Counted from the first letter of the stretch, positions 7,980 through 16,049 are shown. The stretch is 16,168 nucleotides of DNA from CAZZEX01 sp964653285 (GCA_964653285.1 CAZZEX010000106.1:1-16168), one strand, 5' to 3'. The notes: generated by a model not told the origin, from the letters alone. Numbers and translations: made by a program.

Positions 7980-8393
7980 ATGGGTAAGATCAATTGGACA
8001 CAGGTGCTGGTCTTTGGACTGGTGGTGCTGGTCGTCTTCCTTATAGGCCTCAGCCTCTTGCCAATGTTCTTCGGCGGCGGATACTGGGGGATGGGGTCGG
8101 GGATGATGGGACCCGGCGGCATGATGGGCGGTTGGTGTCCCTGGTGTGGGGGAACCGGGCGCTTCGGTGGGGGTGGGATGCCCGGCGGCATCTTCGGCTT
8201 GATTCTCACCCTGCTGGGTCTACTGATCCCTGTTGGCCTGTTGGGGCTGCTGATCGTGGGCGGCGTCTGGCTGGTGCGCAGTGTGGGCAGGGCGACTGCA
8301 CCACCTGCCCCGGCCAAGACCTGCCCAGATTGCGGTCGACCGACCGGACCCGGCTGGCGGCACTGTGCCTACTGCGGCGAGGAACTGGAATGA
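7980..8393 (+). CDS. Met/Gly-rich membrane protein with C-terminal zinc ribbon
   Basis: A 137-residue protein with an excellent RBS (AAAGGAGG, 9 nt before ATG). A first transmembrane helix (about 7-30) is followed by a Gly/Met-rich segment (GMGSGMMGPGGMMGG), a CPWC pair, a second hydrophobic stretch (about 70-98, FGLILTLLGLLIPVGLLGLL) and a cytosolic-type tail with two CxxC knuckles (CPDC and CAYC). The tail is a typical zinc ribbon. The Met-rich loop resembles small SHOCT-type membrane proteins and copper-handling segments. The stop overlaps the start of the cytochrome gene (ATGA), so the two are translationally coupled. No enzyme motif is visible. Likely a membrane-bound accessory or metal-sensing protein for the cytochrome; this is inference. 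Confidence 0.75.
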   Translation: MGKINWTQVLVFGLVVLVVFLIGLSLLPMFFGGGYWGMGSGMMGPGGMMGGWCPWCGGTGRFGGGGMPGGIFGLILTLLGLLIPVGLLGLLIVGGVWLVRSVGRATAPPAPAKTCPDCGRPTGPGWRHCAYCGEELE

Positions 8394-8875
8394 ACCAGGA
8401 GAAAACACGCTGGTGGCTCGTCGTCGGAAGCGGCGTGCTGGTCGGCCTCGTGCTGGCAGCATGCGTGGCGTTGACCTTGCCCTGGGGGGGAAGCCGGTTC
8501 GCCTCCAACGGCGAGCAGATCTACTTCACCGCCACCAGTCAGCGAGGCACGCCCATCAGCTCGGATATGGGAATGGGGATGATGCGGGGCGGGAGGATGA
8601 CATGTGCTTCCTGCCACGGCCCTGACGGCCGTGGTGGGCGCGTGCAGATGATGATGCAAGTCTTCGAGGTTCCCGACATCCGCTACCAGACGTTGACATC
8701 AGAGGAGCATGGCGAGGAGATGGAGCACGAAGCCTTCACCGACGACACCATCAAGCAGGCTATCACCGAGGGAATCGAGCCGAATGGCGAGTCGCTGGAC
8801 TGGCCCATGCCTCGCTGGTCAATGAGCGATGAGGATCTTGACGATTTGATCGAGTTCCTCAAAGCGCTGAACTAA
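8390..8875 (+). CDS. Monohaem c-type cytochrome, membrane or lipid anchored
   Basis: A 161-residue protein whose ATG (8390) overlaps the upstream stop. The N-terminus has basic residues, a hydrophobic helix (about 9-24) and LAAC at 22-25, a possible lipobox; without cleavage it would be a membrane anchor. One haem motif, CASCH (C72, C75, H76), is followed by GPDGRGG. The likely axial Met is M140 in DWPMPRW, before a terminal helix (DEDLDDLIEFLKAL) typical of class I cytochromes c. A Met/Gly-rich insert (DMGMGMMRGGRM) precedes the haem motif. It should be exported and haem-loaded outside the membrane, and act as an electron shuttle. Its partner oxidase or reductase is not in the window. Confidence 0.88.
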   Translation: MNQEKTRWWLVVGSGVLVGLVLAACVALTLPWGGSRFASNGEQIYFTATSQRGTPISSDMGMGMMRGGRMTCASCHGPDGRGGRVQMMMQVFEVPDIRYQTLTSEEHGEEMEHEAFTDDTIKQAITEGIEPNGESLDWPMPRWSMSDEDLDDLIEFLKALN

Positions 8876-9024
8876 ATGCGGATGACCAGGTCACAAGCAG
8901 ACGTGATCCCGGTGCGATTGCATATGCCGGTATCCATCTTGTCAACGCTCTGACTGGCGCAGCATCTTGTCAACCCCCTGACTCGTGGGCAGTTGGCCCG
9001 CTGGGTTAAGCGAGAAGAAGTCTT
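8876..9024. promoter_or_regulatory. Permease upstream region with direct repeat and half-conserved palindrome
   Basis: This 149-nt gap holds ATGCCGGTATC at 8924-8934, which in the 12-mer register 8923-8934 matches GATACCGGTATC at 10 of 12 positions. Immediately after it are two 21-nt direct repeats (8935-8955 and 8963-8983, core CATCTTGTCAAC then CTGACT) that differ at two bases and are spaced 28 nt start to start. A regulator bound to tandem sites is plausible. I found no convincing -35/-10 pair. A weak AGAAG lies 4 nt before the next start codon. Confidence 0.5.
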
Positions 9025-10887
9025 ATGCGTATCGCACCCCGCAATCTGTTGTTCGGCAGTCCGCTGCCCACAGCTGAAGAGGTGCACCAGCGCCTGACGA
9101 AAATCCAGGCGCTGGCGGTCTTCTCATCGGACGCCCTCTCCTCCGTGGCCTATGCGACAGAGGAGATTCTGCTGGTTCTAGTCGTGGCCGGAACCTCAGC
9201 ACTCGGATTCTCACTACCCGTCTCGCTAGTCATCGTCGGGTTGTTGGCCATCGTCGCCACCTCGTACTATCAGACCATCCACGGCTACCCTTCAGGCGGC
9301 GGGGCTTACATCGTAGCGTACGACAATCTGGGCGTCTGGCCTGGATTGACCGCCGCCGCAGCCCTGCTCATCGACTACGTGCTCACTGTTGCGGTCAGTG
9401 TCACGGCCGGAATAGCGGCGATCACGTCCGCCTTTCCGGCCTTGTTCCCCTTCCGCCCAAACCTGTGTCTGCTCGCAATCGCCATCATCGCTTGGGCGAA
9501 CCTGCGCGGCGTGCGGGAGTCCGGCACCCTGTTCGCCATCCCTACCTATGGCTTTGTGATTCTCGCCCTTGCACTCGTCGTCGTTGGGCTTGTCCGGCTG
9601 GTAACCGGAACCCTTAGCCCAGTTCCGGCGCAGGGAGTGCCACCCTTGGAGGGTGGCGCGCAGACGTTGACTCTGTTCCTCATCCTGCGGGCCTTCGCCT
9701 CCGGCTGTGCCGCCCTGACCGGCGTCGAGGCCATCAGCAATGGCATCCCCGCCTTTCGGAAGCCGGAAGCAGACAACGCCGGTAAGACTCTCATCGCCAT
9801 GGCTGCTCTCTTGGCGCCGATGTTTCTGGGTATCAGCTTCCTGGCTCACTCGTTGGCCGTGGTCCCTGTAGAACATGAGACGGTGGTATCGCAAATCGGC
9901 AGACAGGTCTTCGGTGAAGGGCCACTCTATCTGGCACTACAGGTCGCAACGACTCTCATCCTCATCTTGGCGGCAAACACCTCGTTTGCTGACTTCCCGC
10001 GCCTGTCAGCGGTTTTAGCCCGAGATCGCTACCTGCCCCGCCAACTGACTAGCCTGGGTGATCGGCTGGTCTTCGCCAATGGTATCATCGCGCTGGCATT
10101 CCTGGCCTCAGTTCTGGTTGTCGTCTTTGGTGGGCGGACCCATCGGCTCATTCCGCTGTACGCGGTGGGCGTGTTTCTCTCCTTCACGCTCTCGCAGGCG
10201 GGAATGGTGCGTCACTGGCACAGGGAGGGCGGACGGGGCTGGCGATGGAAGGCAACGGTCAACGGATTAGGTGCGGCGGCGACCGGGGTTGTGCTGCTGG
10301 TTATCCTCGTCACCAAGTTCGTCCACGGCGCCTGGATCGTTGCCCTTATGATTCCCTCCTTTGTCTGGGTGTTCCGCGTGATCCAGCGTCACTACGTGTC
10401 TGTAGCAGAGCAACTATCGTTGGAGGGACTGAGTCCAGAAGAGTGGACAGGTCTCGCCTCCAACAGGCGGCACAAGGTAGTGGTGCCCGTTTCCGCCATG
10501 CACCGGGGAACGCTGGTCGCCTTACGCTTCGCCCGCACAATGTCGAAAGACGTGACCACAGTCGTCGTCGACGTGGATGCCCAAGTCACTGCCCGCGTGC
10601 GCGAGAAGTGGCCGGTGTGGGGGCACGATGTACCATTGATAGTTCTGGAGTCCCCGTATCGCTCAACCGTAGGGCCGTTGTTGGCCTATCTGGACAAAGT
10701 GGACCAGCGGGAACCGGAGCGAGGGGCGGCCGTAGTCGTGCTGCCCGAGTTTGTGCCCGCCCGATGGTGGCATCACTTGCTTCACAACCAGACGGCACTG
10801 CTCATCAAAATGGTTCTCACGTATCGACGCGGAAAGACTGGTAAGGCTCGCGTGATCATAGACGTGCCTTACTATCTACAACATTGA
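9025..10887 (+). CDS. APC-superfamily permease, KimA (YdaO)-like
   Basis: A 620-residue protein close in length to the K+/H+ symporter KimA of Bacillus (607 residues). The N-terminal transporter core has the signature SSDALSSVAYATEEIL (about 34-49), GYPSGGGAYIVAYDNLG (about 87-103), GLTAAAALLIDYVLTVAVSV, and the later helix LTGVEAISNGIPAF, with about 12 hydrophobic helices. The C-terminal cytosolic region (about 470-620) has KVVVPVSAMHRGTLVAL, VVLPEFVPARWWHHLLHNQT and VIIDVPYYL, the conserved end of this subgroup. Known relatives import K+ and are inhibited by c-di-AMP; related permeases carry amino acids, so the substrate is not certain. Its place next to mechanosensitive and Mg2+ channels fits osmotic or ion homeostasis. 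Confidence 0.82.
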   Translation: MRIAPRNLLFGSPLPTAEEVHQRLTKIQALAVFSSDALSSVAYATEEILLVLVVAGTSALGFSLPVSLVIVGLLAIVATSYYQTIHGYPSGGGAYIVAYDNLGVWPGLTAAAALLIDYVLTVAVSVTAGIAAITSAFPALFPFRPNLCLLAIAIIAWANLRGVRESGTLFAIPTYGFVILALALVVVGLVRLVTGTLSPVPAQGVPPLEGGAQTLTLFLILRAFASGCAALTGVEAISNGIPAFRKPEADNAGKTLIAMAALLAPMFLGISFLAHSLAVVPVEHETVVSQIGRQVFGEGPLYLALQVATTLILILAANTSFADFPRLSAVLARDRYLPRQLTSLGDRLVFANGIIALAFLASVLVVVFGGRTHRLIPLYAVGVFLSFTLSQAGMVRHWHREGGRGWRWKATVNGLGAAATGVVLLVILVTKFVHGAWIVALMIPSFVWVFRVIQRHYVSVAEQLSLEGLSPEEWTGLASNRRHKVVVPVSAMHRGTLVALRFARTMSKDVTTVVVDVDAQVTARVREKWPVWGHDVPLIVLESPYRSTVGPLLAYLDKVDQREPERGAAVVVLPEFVPARWWHHLLHNQTALLIKMVLTYRRGKTGKARVIIDVPYYLQH

Positions 10888-10962
10888 TGATCAGGTGCCT
10901 TGTTGTTAGCCCTGATTCGACATCTATTGCGACATCTGACAAGCTTGGAAAGGAGATTGAAC

Positions 10963-11865
10963 ATGCCCCAGTTGCCAGCAGCTTATGTGAACATCATCCT
11001 GAAACTCGTCTTTTCACTATTGACCCTAGCGCTCACGTTGGTAGCCAACCACGTAGTCCTGAATCTGTTGAAAGCGAGGGTCAAAGATCCAGCCCACAGG
11101 CATACCGTTTATATGCTGGTCCGCAACTCGGTCCTCCTTGTCGGCAGCGTCGTCATTCTACTCATCTGGCTAGGCTTCGGCAGCAATTTCACCGTGGCGA
11201 TGGGCATCCTGGGGGCAGGGATCGCCTTCGCCTCGCAGGAGGTTATCGGTTCCTTTGCTGGCTATCTGAACATTGTCACCGGAAACCTCTATCAGATAGG
11301 CGACCGGGTGCGAATTGGGGATGTGACAGGGGATGTGCTAGACATCGGCATGCTGCGCACGACGGTCATGGAGATCGGCGAATGGGTACATGCCGACCAA
11401 TACACGGGCCGCGTCGTCACGGTCGCCAATCGCGTCGTCTTCTCGGATCCGGTGTTCAATTATACGCAGCATTGGCACTATCTCTGGGATGAGATCGTGA
11501 TTCCTATCACGTACAATAGCGATTGGCAGCGTGCGGGAAAGCTCATGTTGGAACACGGTCGAGAGTATACCTCCCACCTGCAGGCGCAGGCGCAAGCTCA
11601 GCTCCGCGACCTGGTGAAACGCTATCCAGTGCACGAGACAACCGTGGAGCCAACACTCTATATCGTCATGACCGACAACTGGATCGAAATGACGTTGCGC
11701 TACATCGTGGCGGTACAGGAGCGTCGCAAGGTCAAGGGGCAACTCCACCACGAACTCCTACAGCACTTTGAGGCGGAGGCTGATATCACGGTGGCGTCGG
11801 CAACATTCGAGATCGTCGGCTTTCCGCCGCTGAAAACCGATATCGGAATGCCTGCCGAGGGGTGA
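10963..11865 (+). CDS. MscS-family mechanosensitive ion channel (first)
   Basis: A 300-residue protein from ATG 10963, preceded by GGAAAGGAGA with 6-7 nt spacing; a TTG at 10900 lacks a site. Transmembrane helices lie at about 10-30 and 50-71, with a pore-lining third helix at about 76-108 rich in Gly/Ala (MGILGAGIAFASQEVIGSFAG). The MscS beta domain follows (YQIGDRVRIGDVTGDVLDIG, VVTVANRVVFSDPVFNYT), then an alpha/beta C-terminal domain (DEIVIPITYNSDW). It would open on membrane tension to release solutes at hypo-osmotic shock. The gene starts 75 nt after the permease stop, probably in the same transcript. Confidence 0.88.
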   Translation: MPQLPAAYVNIILKLVFSLLTLALTLVANHVVLNLLKARVKDPAHRHTVYMLVRNSVLLVGSVVILLIWLGFGSNFTVAMGILGAGIAFASQEVIGSFAGYLNIVTGNLYQIGDRVRIGDVTGDVLDIGMLRTTVMEIGEWVHADQYTGRVVTVANRVVFSDPVFNYTQHWHYLWDEIVIPITYNSDWQRAGKLMLEHGREYTSHLQAQAQAQLRDLVKRYPVHETTVEPTLYIVMTDNWIEMTLRYIVAVQERRKVKGQLHHELLQHFEAEADITVASATFEIVGFPPLKTDIGMPAEG

Positions 11866-11945
11866 AGAAAGCACGGATGCCCGCGTTGATTCCACATCCT
11901 GGGCACTGTTGCGCGAACACAATCTTAAACGATCAGGAGGTCACA

Positions 11946-12227
11946 ATGACAAAGAGCAAGCGTTTCACCACCGAAGAGGCTAAGGGAATTGGGGAAACCC
12001 TGGGAATTGATTGGAGCGAGTTTGACGTCGAGCAGTTTCGAATGAGCCTCGATGTCGAGCTGGAGCACGGCACCGTGGACCCAGCGACCAACGTGACCGA
12101 TGACGACCCGATACTGACCGGCAAGATTGCGCTGGCTCACCTGAACGAGTTTCCCGACTACTACACGAGGCTTGCCGAAATGGAGGCGGAAGCGGAACAA
12201 TTCCACGAAAAGCGCTCGAATACTTAG
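11946..12227 (+). CDS. DUF5661 family small protein
   Basis: A 93-residue soluble acidic protein. The start at 11946 is fixed by AGGAGGT ending 5 nt upstream. The sequence follows the DUF5661 pattern closely: FTTEEAKGIGETLGIDWSEF, VELEHGTVDPATNVTDDDP and GKIALAHLNEFPDYYTRLAE. No catalytic residues are known to me for this family, and its function is unknown. Members are often seen beside stress or phage-like genes. Here it stands between a mechanosensitive channel and a DUF389 membrane protein, 80 nt after the former, so it probably belongs to the same stress operon. Confidence 0.85.
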   Translation: MTKSKRFTTEEAKGIGETLGIDWSEFDVEQFRMSLDVELEHGTVDPATNVTDDDPILTGKIALAHLNEFPDYYTRLAEMEAEAEQFHEKRSNT

Positions 12228-12232
12228 CGCTG

Positions 12233-12439
12233 TTGGGCAACACCAAGAACAGCACAGTTTTTCAAGTCCGAAGTGACAGCGTCTCTGTCACGCTGACCGA
12301 CAGTGGGGAGGCGTACCTCGACTCCGTCGCCATGATCACGGCGTTCATCCAGCATGCTGGGCAGCTACCTGGTCGGCCGGGCCGATGGGAAGTGTTTCGA
12401 GGCCGGAGAGGAGTAGGGAGTGAGGAGAATGTGATATGA
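12233..12439 (+). CDS. Small unassigned ORF coupled to the DUF389 gene
   Basis: The frame reads 68 codons from TTG 12233 and its stop overlaps the next start (ATGA, 12436-12439), the classic layout of a coupled pair. Third positions in the middle of the frame are G/C-biased, as in the neighbouring genes. The peptide (FQVRSDSVSVTLTDSGEAYL, then VAMITAFIQHAGQLPG) has no motif I recognise and no membrane helix. There is no Shine-Dalgarno before the TTG, so it could also be a decayed fragment that only carries the next gene's ribosome binding site. Confidence 0.35.
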   Translation: MGNTKNSTVFQVRSDSVSVTLTDSGEAYLDSVAMITAFIQHAGQLPGRPGRWEVFRGRRGVGSEENVI

Positions 12440-13464
12440 GTCTCAAAGAGCGAGTATCCAATTTCCACTGGAGGTGGGCGAAGAGGCGGTTTGGTATCTG
12501 GGGGGTGCGGGACTACTACATCCTCCTTGAACAGATGGCCAGGGAAGGTGCAGAAATCACCTTTGGCTATTTCCTGATGACCGCAGCGGCCGGGCTGCTG
12601 GCAACGGCAGGGCTACTGCTCGACAGCCCCGCGGCGATCATCGGTGCTATGTGCGTGGCGCCTTTCCTCGGTCCGTCACGGGCTGTATGTATTGGGGGGC
12701 TGTTTCGCAATCGAAGGATCTTTCTGGGAGGGCTATTCAAACAGCTCCTTGGTTTGCTTGTGATTGGAACGGCTCTGGCATACATGATCACAATTCTGCT
12801 ACGCGATAGCGTGCCAGGAATAGAGGTGACACGAGAAGTGCTCTTGCGCTCGATGCCCACCACGCGAGATTTCGTACTCACCGTGATAATCGCCGTTGGG
12901 GCCGGAGCAGCGGCCTCGCTCGCCTTGACGGCTGACCCGCGCATCGTAGCCAAGCCCTGGGGCCAGATCATCGACACGATGATCGGCGTGGAGATTGCCA
13001 TCTCACTATTGCCACCGGCCTCGGTCATAGGCATCGGCCTGGCGTTCGGGCGGCTGGACATCAGCCGAAATGCCTTCTGGGTGCTGGTTGTCAACGTGAT
13101 TGGGCTGGACATTCTTGGGAGCATGTTGATGTTGGCTCTCCGCGGCGTCCGCTCCCGCTATCTCGTGCTCGAAAAGGCGGTTCGTAGGGTGGTCGAAGAC
13201 ACGGTGGCGGCGAATCTGGACGCTTCACAGGGGAGGACGACGGTCAGTGTCGTGTTGCTGAGCGACGTCACCGCCGACATCCACGCCACCGTGCACAGCG
13301 CAACGGATTCGCCCCTACCGGAATCATTGGCCCAGACCGTTGTCTCTCAGGTCACAGCCCGGACAGGCTGCCGGAGCAGGGTGACGCTGGAAAAGATCCC
13401 CTGTCGAACCTACTCCACACTTGAGGCAGAGGAGGATGTGTCTGAGCCGATGTGTTGGAGGTGA
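12436..13464 (+). CDS. DUF389 family integral membrane protein
   Basis: A 342-residue protein with the DUF389 hallmarks: SPAAIIGAMCVAPFLGPSRA (64-83) and GVEIAISLLPPASVIGIGLAFG (184-205, Pro-Pro in the middle of a helix). There are about six transmembrane helices between residues 43 and 237. A soluble C-terminal region of about 100 residues follows (TVSVVLLSDVTADIHATVHS, a ferredoxin-fold-like pattern). The family is widespread and its function is not established. The start lies after an AGGAG-rich stretch and overlaps the upstream small ORF. The stop TGA (13462-13464) sits inside the ribosome binding site of the next channel gene, which shows tight coupling. Confidence 0.87.
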   Translation: MSLKERVSNFHWRWAKRRFGIWGVRDYYILLEQMAREGAEITFGYFLMTAAAGLLATAGLLLDSPAAIIGAMCVAPFLGPSRAVCIGGLFRNRRIFLGGLFKQLLGLLVIGTALAYMITILLRDSVPGIEVTREVLLRSMPTTRDFVLTVIIAVGAGAAASLALTADPRIVAKPWGQIIDTMIGVEIAISLLPPASVIGIGLAFGRLDISRNAFWVLVVNVIGLDILGSMLMLALRGVRSRYLVLEKAVRRVVEDTVAANLDASQGRTTVSVVLLSDVTADIHATVHSATDSPLPESLAQTVVSQVTARTGCRSRVTLEKIPCRTYSTLEAEEDVSEPMCWR

Positions 13465-13468
13465 GAAA

Positions 13469-14323
13469 ATGAACCTGAATGAATTGATCTCACCCCTGGT
13501 CTCAAGTGCAATTCTCATCGCCTTGACAATCCTCGGGCTGGCCATCGGCCAGCTCATCAGCAGGCGAGTGGCACGCCTGATCCAGGCTACGAGTCGCTTT
13601 CACGAAGGTCGGCGGCAACAACTGCTTACCCTTGTCTATATCCTGCGATGGGCCGCCAGTGCCTTGATCGCGGGCATCGGCTTGCTGATGCTGCTAAGCA
13701 CCATTGGTGTGGACATCACCCCTTTGCTGGCGAGTGTGGGCGTGGCCGGCCTGGCGATAAGCCTGGGAGCCCAGACGCTGATCAAGGACCTTGTCGGCGG
13801 TTTTCTCATCCTGGTGGAGAATCAGTACGCTGTAGGGGACACTATTCAGGTGGGGAGCGTGTTGGGCCAGGTAGAGTGGCTCACGCTGCGTGCTACCTAC
13901 GTGAGGGACATCAACGGGCATCTCGTCATCCCCAACGGAGAGGTACACATCGTCTCTAACCAAACCCGCGAGTGGTCGTGCGCACTGGTGGACGTGGGTG
14001 TCGCCTACGAGGAAGACATCGATCGAGCACTTTGTGTTCTGAAAACAGCCGCGGAAGCGTTTGCACAGGATCCAGAGTTTGGACCCCATCTCTTGGAAAC
14101 GCCAAAGGTGCTGGGGCCTTTGGCGCTGGCGGATTGGTCAGTCACAGTGCGTTTGACGGTCAAGACCAAGCCAGGGAAACAGTGGGAAGTCGCCCGTGGG
14201 CTGAGGAGACAGATACTCGTTGCTTGCAAACAGGAAGGGGTTACGTTGCCCTACCCGCGCCAGGAGGTGTGGGTGCGCGGGCAAGGGCCGGACCATCCCG
14301 AGTCCGGCAATGAGCGAGGCTGA
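13469..14323 (+). CDS. MscS-family mechanosensitive ion channel (second)
   Basis: A 284-residue protein; ATG 13469 follows GGAGGTGAG directly after the DUF389 stop. Two N-terminal helices (about 11-31 and 52-79) precede the pore helix region LLASVGVAGLAISLGAQTLI (about 87-106) and KDLVGGFLILVENQYAVGDT, a textbook MscS core. The beta domain has VIPNGEV near 153-159, and the C-terminal domain ends at PRQEVWVRGQG. It is much closer to canonical MscS/YkuT-type channels than the first copy, so the two are probably not recent duplicates. Role: tension-gated release of ions and osmolytes. Confidence 0.92.
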   Translation: MNLNELISPLVSSAILIALTILGLAIGQLISRRVARLIQATSRFHEGRRQQLLTLVYILRWAASALIAGIGLLMLLSTIGVDITPLLASVGVAGLAISLGAQTLIKDLVGGFLILVENQYAVGDTIQVGSVLGQVEWLTLRATYVRDINGHLVIPNGEVHIVSNQTREWSCALVDVGVAYEEDIDRALCVLKTAAEAFAQDPEFGPHLLETPKVLGPLALADWSVTVRLTVKTKPGKQWEVARGLRRQILVACKQEGVTLPYPRQEVWVRGQGPDHPESGNERG

Positions 14324-14345
14324 ACTGGCAAGGAGGTGCTTGGAC

Positions 14346-15407
14346 ATGCTGCGACTGGTGAAAAGTTCGAAAAAGGTTGGTCTTCCGCCCGGAACACTCG
14401 TCCACGTGGGAGAGGAGAGGATGGAGGCCGTGCGGCTCATCATGATAGCTTACGACGAGGCGCGTTTCCAGGAAGACGAGGTAGAGGCAATTGAAGCCTG
14501 TTTTCCCCTCAAAGACAAGCCGGGCGTGACCTGGATCAACGTGGATGGCATCCACCAGGTTGATATCCTGGAACGACTCGGTGACTACCTGTCGGTACAT
14601 CCCCTCGTGCTGGAAGACATACTGAACACGGATCAACGCCCAAAGATGGAAGACTTTGACACCTATGTTTTCGTCGTCTTGAAGGTGTTTGGCTACGACG
14701 ATCAGGGTGACAAGATGGAGGCGGAGCAGGTCAGCTTGATTCTGGGCCCGAATTTCGTCATATCTTTCCAGGAGAAGCCGGGCGACATTTTCGACCCGAT
14801 CAGGAAACGCATCAGGAACAGCAAGGGTCGCATCAGAAGAATGGGCGCCGACTACCTGGCTTATGCCTTGCTCGATGCCGTCGTGGATAACTACTTTGTC
14901 GTGCTCGAACAGGTTGGGGAAAAGATCGAGTTCCTGGAGGAAGAACTGGTCACCAATCCGATGCCGGAGACGTTGCAGACCATCCACGACCTGAAACGAG
15001 ACATGATCTTCCTGCGCAAATCGATCTGGCCCCTGCGAGAGGCTATCGGCGGTCTGGGAAGGGGAGAGACGCTGTTGATTGGGGACTCTATCACCATCTA
15101 TCTCAGGGACGTCTACGACCACACGATTCAGGTAATCGACACGATCGAGACATTCCGGGACATGATCTCTGGGATGCTCGACATCTATCTTTCCAGTGTC
15201 AGCAACAGGATGAACGAGGTGATGAAGGTTTTGACGATCATCGCAACCATATTCATTCCCCTTACCCTCGTCGTGGGGCTGTATGGCATGAATTTCAAGT
15301 ACATGCCCGAATTAGAGTGGCGTTGGGGATACCCCATGGTGTGGGCGATCATGCTGGCTGTCTCAGTTGCGATGCTGGTCTACTTCAGACGGAAGAAATG
15401 GCTGTGA
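14346..15407 (+). CDS. corA: CorA-family Mg2+/Co2+ transport channel
   Basis: A 353-residue protein. I chose ATG 14346 because AAGGAGGT (14330-14337) lies 8 nt upstream and the product then begins LRLVKSSKKVGLPPGTLVHV, the usual start in this subgroup. An upstream ATG at 14310 overlaps the MscS gene and has no comparable site. The N-terminal cytosolic domain (WINVDGIHQVDILERLG, HPLVLEDILNTDQRPK) is followed by the long stalk helix and two C-terminal membrane helices. The signature YGMNF lies at 313-317 (GMN 314-316), then the acidic loop MPELEW and a basic end (RRKKWL). It forms a homopentameric inner-membrane channel for Mg2+ or related divalent cations. Confidence 0.93.
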   Translation: MLRLVKSSKKVGLPPGTLVHVGEERMEAVRLIMIAYDEARFQEDEVEAIEACFPLKDKPGVTWINVDGIHQVDILERLGDYLSVHPLVLEDILNTDQRPKMEDFDTYVFVVLKVFGYDDQGDKMEAEQVSLILGPNFVISFQEKPGDIFDPIRKRIRNSKGRIRRMGADYLAYALLDAVVDNYFVVLEQVGEKIEFLEEELVTNPMPETLQTIHDLKRDMIFLRKSIWPLREAIGGLGRGETLLIGDSITIYLRDVYDHTIQVIDTIETFRDMISGMLDIYLSSVSNRMNEVMKVLTIIATIFIPLTLVVGLYGMNFKYMPELEWRWGYPMVWAIMLAVSVAMLVYFRRKKWL

Positions 15408-15522
15408 GGTGTAACACGTGGCAGATCTGGTGACGTTGGCCTGTTCGTGAGTGAGGCAAGGCACGTCCTGGACCTGCCCTCGCATCAATCACATTAGCAG
15501 CGTGTTCTGGTATGAGGGGGAT

Positions 15523-15534
15523 GATACCGGTATC
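15523..15534. promoter_or_regulatory. Palindrome GATACCGGTATC, site 3 (upstream of hsp20 copy 2)
   Basis: A perfect copy ending 38 nt before the ATG at 15573. GGGGAT before it and CCTGTTGC shortly after are shared with site 1, so the block was either duplicated with the gene or kept by selection as a promoter element. The rest of the gap 15408-15572 shows no convincing -35/-10 pair and no terminator. Confidence 0.7.
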
Positions 15535-15572
15535 CCTGTTGCGCAATTCCTTGATGAAAGAAGGAACATAGG

Positions 15573-16025
15573 ATGACGCGAAGTCTGATTCGTTGGGACC
15601 CGGCCAGGGAGATGGTCTCCCTGCGTGACGCCATGGATCGACTCCTTGGCGAGAGCTTCATCCGCCCCTGGCTCGGCCGGGAGCCGTTTTTCGGGGGCGA
15701 GGTGCTGGCGCTGGACTTGCGGGACACCGGCAAGGAGATCGTGGTGGAGGCCGCGGTCCCCGGCGTCAAGCCAGAGGAGGTTGACATACAGATCACCGGC
15801 AACGTCTTGACCACCAAGGGCGAGCGCAAGGAAGAGAAAGAGGAGAAGGAGGGTACGTACATCTACAGGGAGCAGACCTTTGGCAGCTTCTCCCGCTCGG
15901 TGACGTTGCCAACGGAAGTAGACGTGGGCAAGGCCAAGGCCGAGATTGAGAACGGGGTGCTTACGCTGACCCTGCCCAAGTCAGAGGCCGTCCAACCCAA
16001 GAGCATCAAGATCGCGGCCAAGTAG
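15573..16025 (+). CDS. hsp20: Hsp20 small heat-shock protein, copy 2 (intact)
   Basis: A 150-residue protein. The N-terminal region is RWDPAREMVSLRDAMDRLLG. The alpha-crystallin domain follows (VVEAAVPGVKPEEVDIQITG, GNVLTTKGERKEEKE, REQTFGSFSRSVTLPTEVDV), with the family hallmark GVLTLTLPK and a C-terminal I-x-I motif (IKI) that mediates oligomer assembly. The ATG follows GAAGGA with 7-8 nt spacing. It is a cytoplasmic holdase that binds unfolding proteins under heat or other stress. It is the intact partner of the frameshifted copy at 4110 and is flanked by the same palindromes, so both are probably under the same control. It lies 165 nt after corA and has its own upstream region. Confidence 0.95.
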   Translation: MTRSLIRWDPAREMVSLRDAMDRLLGESFIRPWLGREPFFGGEVLALDLRDTGKEIVVEAAVPGVKPEEVDIQITGNVLTTKGERKEEKEEKEGTYIYREQTFGSFSRSVTLPTEVDVGKAKAEIENGVLTLTLPKSEAVQPKSIKIAAK

Positions 16026-16049
16026 TGAAGGATCGCTAGTCGCGGAGTG

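Noticed and set aside
10884..11492. Alternative plus-strand ORF (202 residues) overlapping the first MscS gene
   Set aside because: It is an out-of-frame reading of the channel gene with no motif. The MscS frame has a good RBS and clear domain signatures.
11946..12227. DUF5661 protein as a phage protein or antitoxin
   Set aside because: The neighbours are ion channels and membrane proteins. No toxin or phage gene is present.
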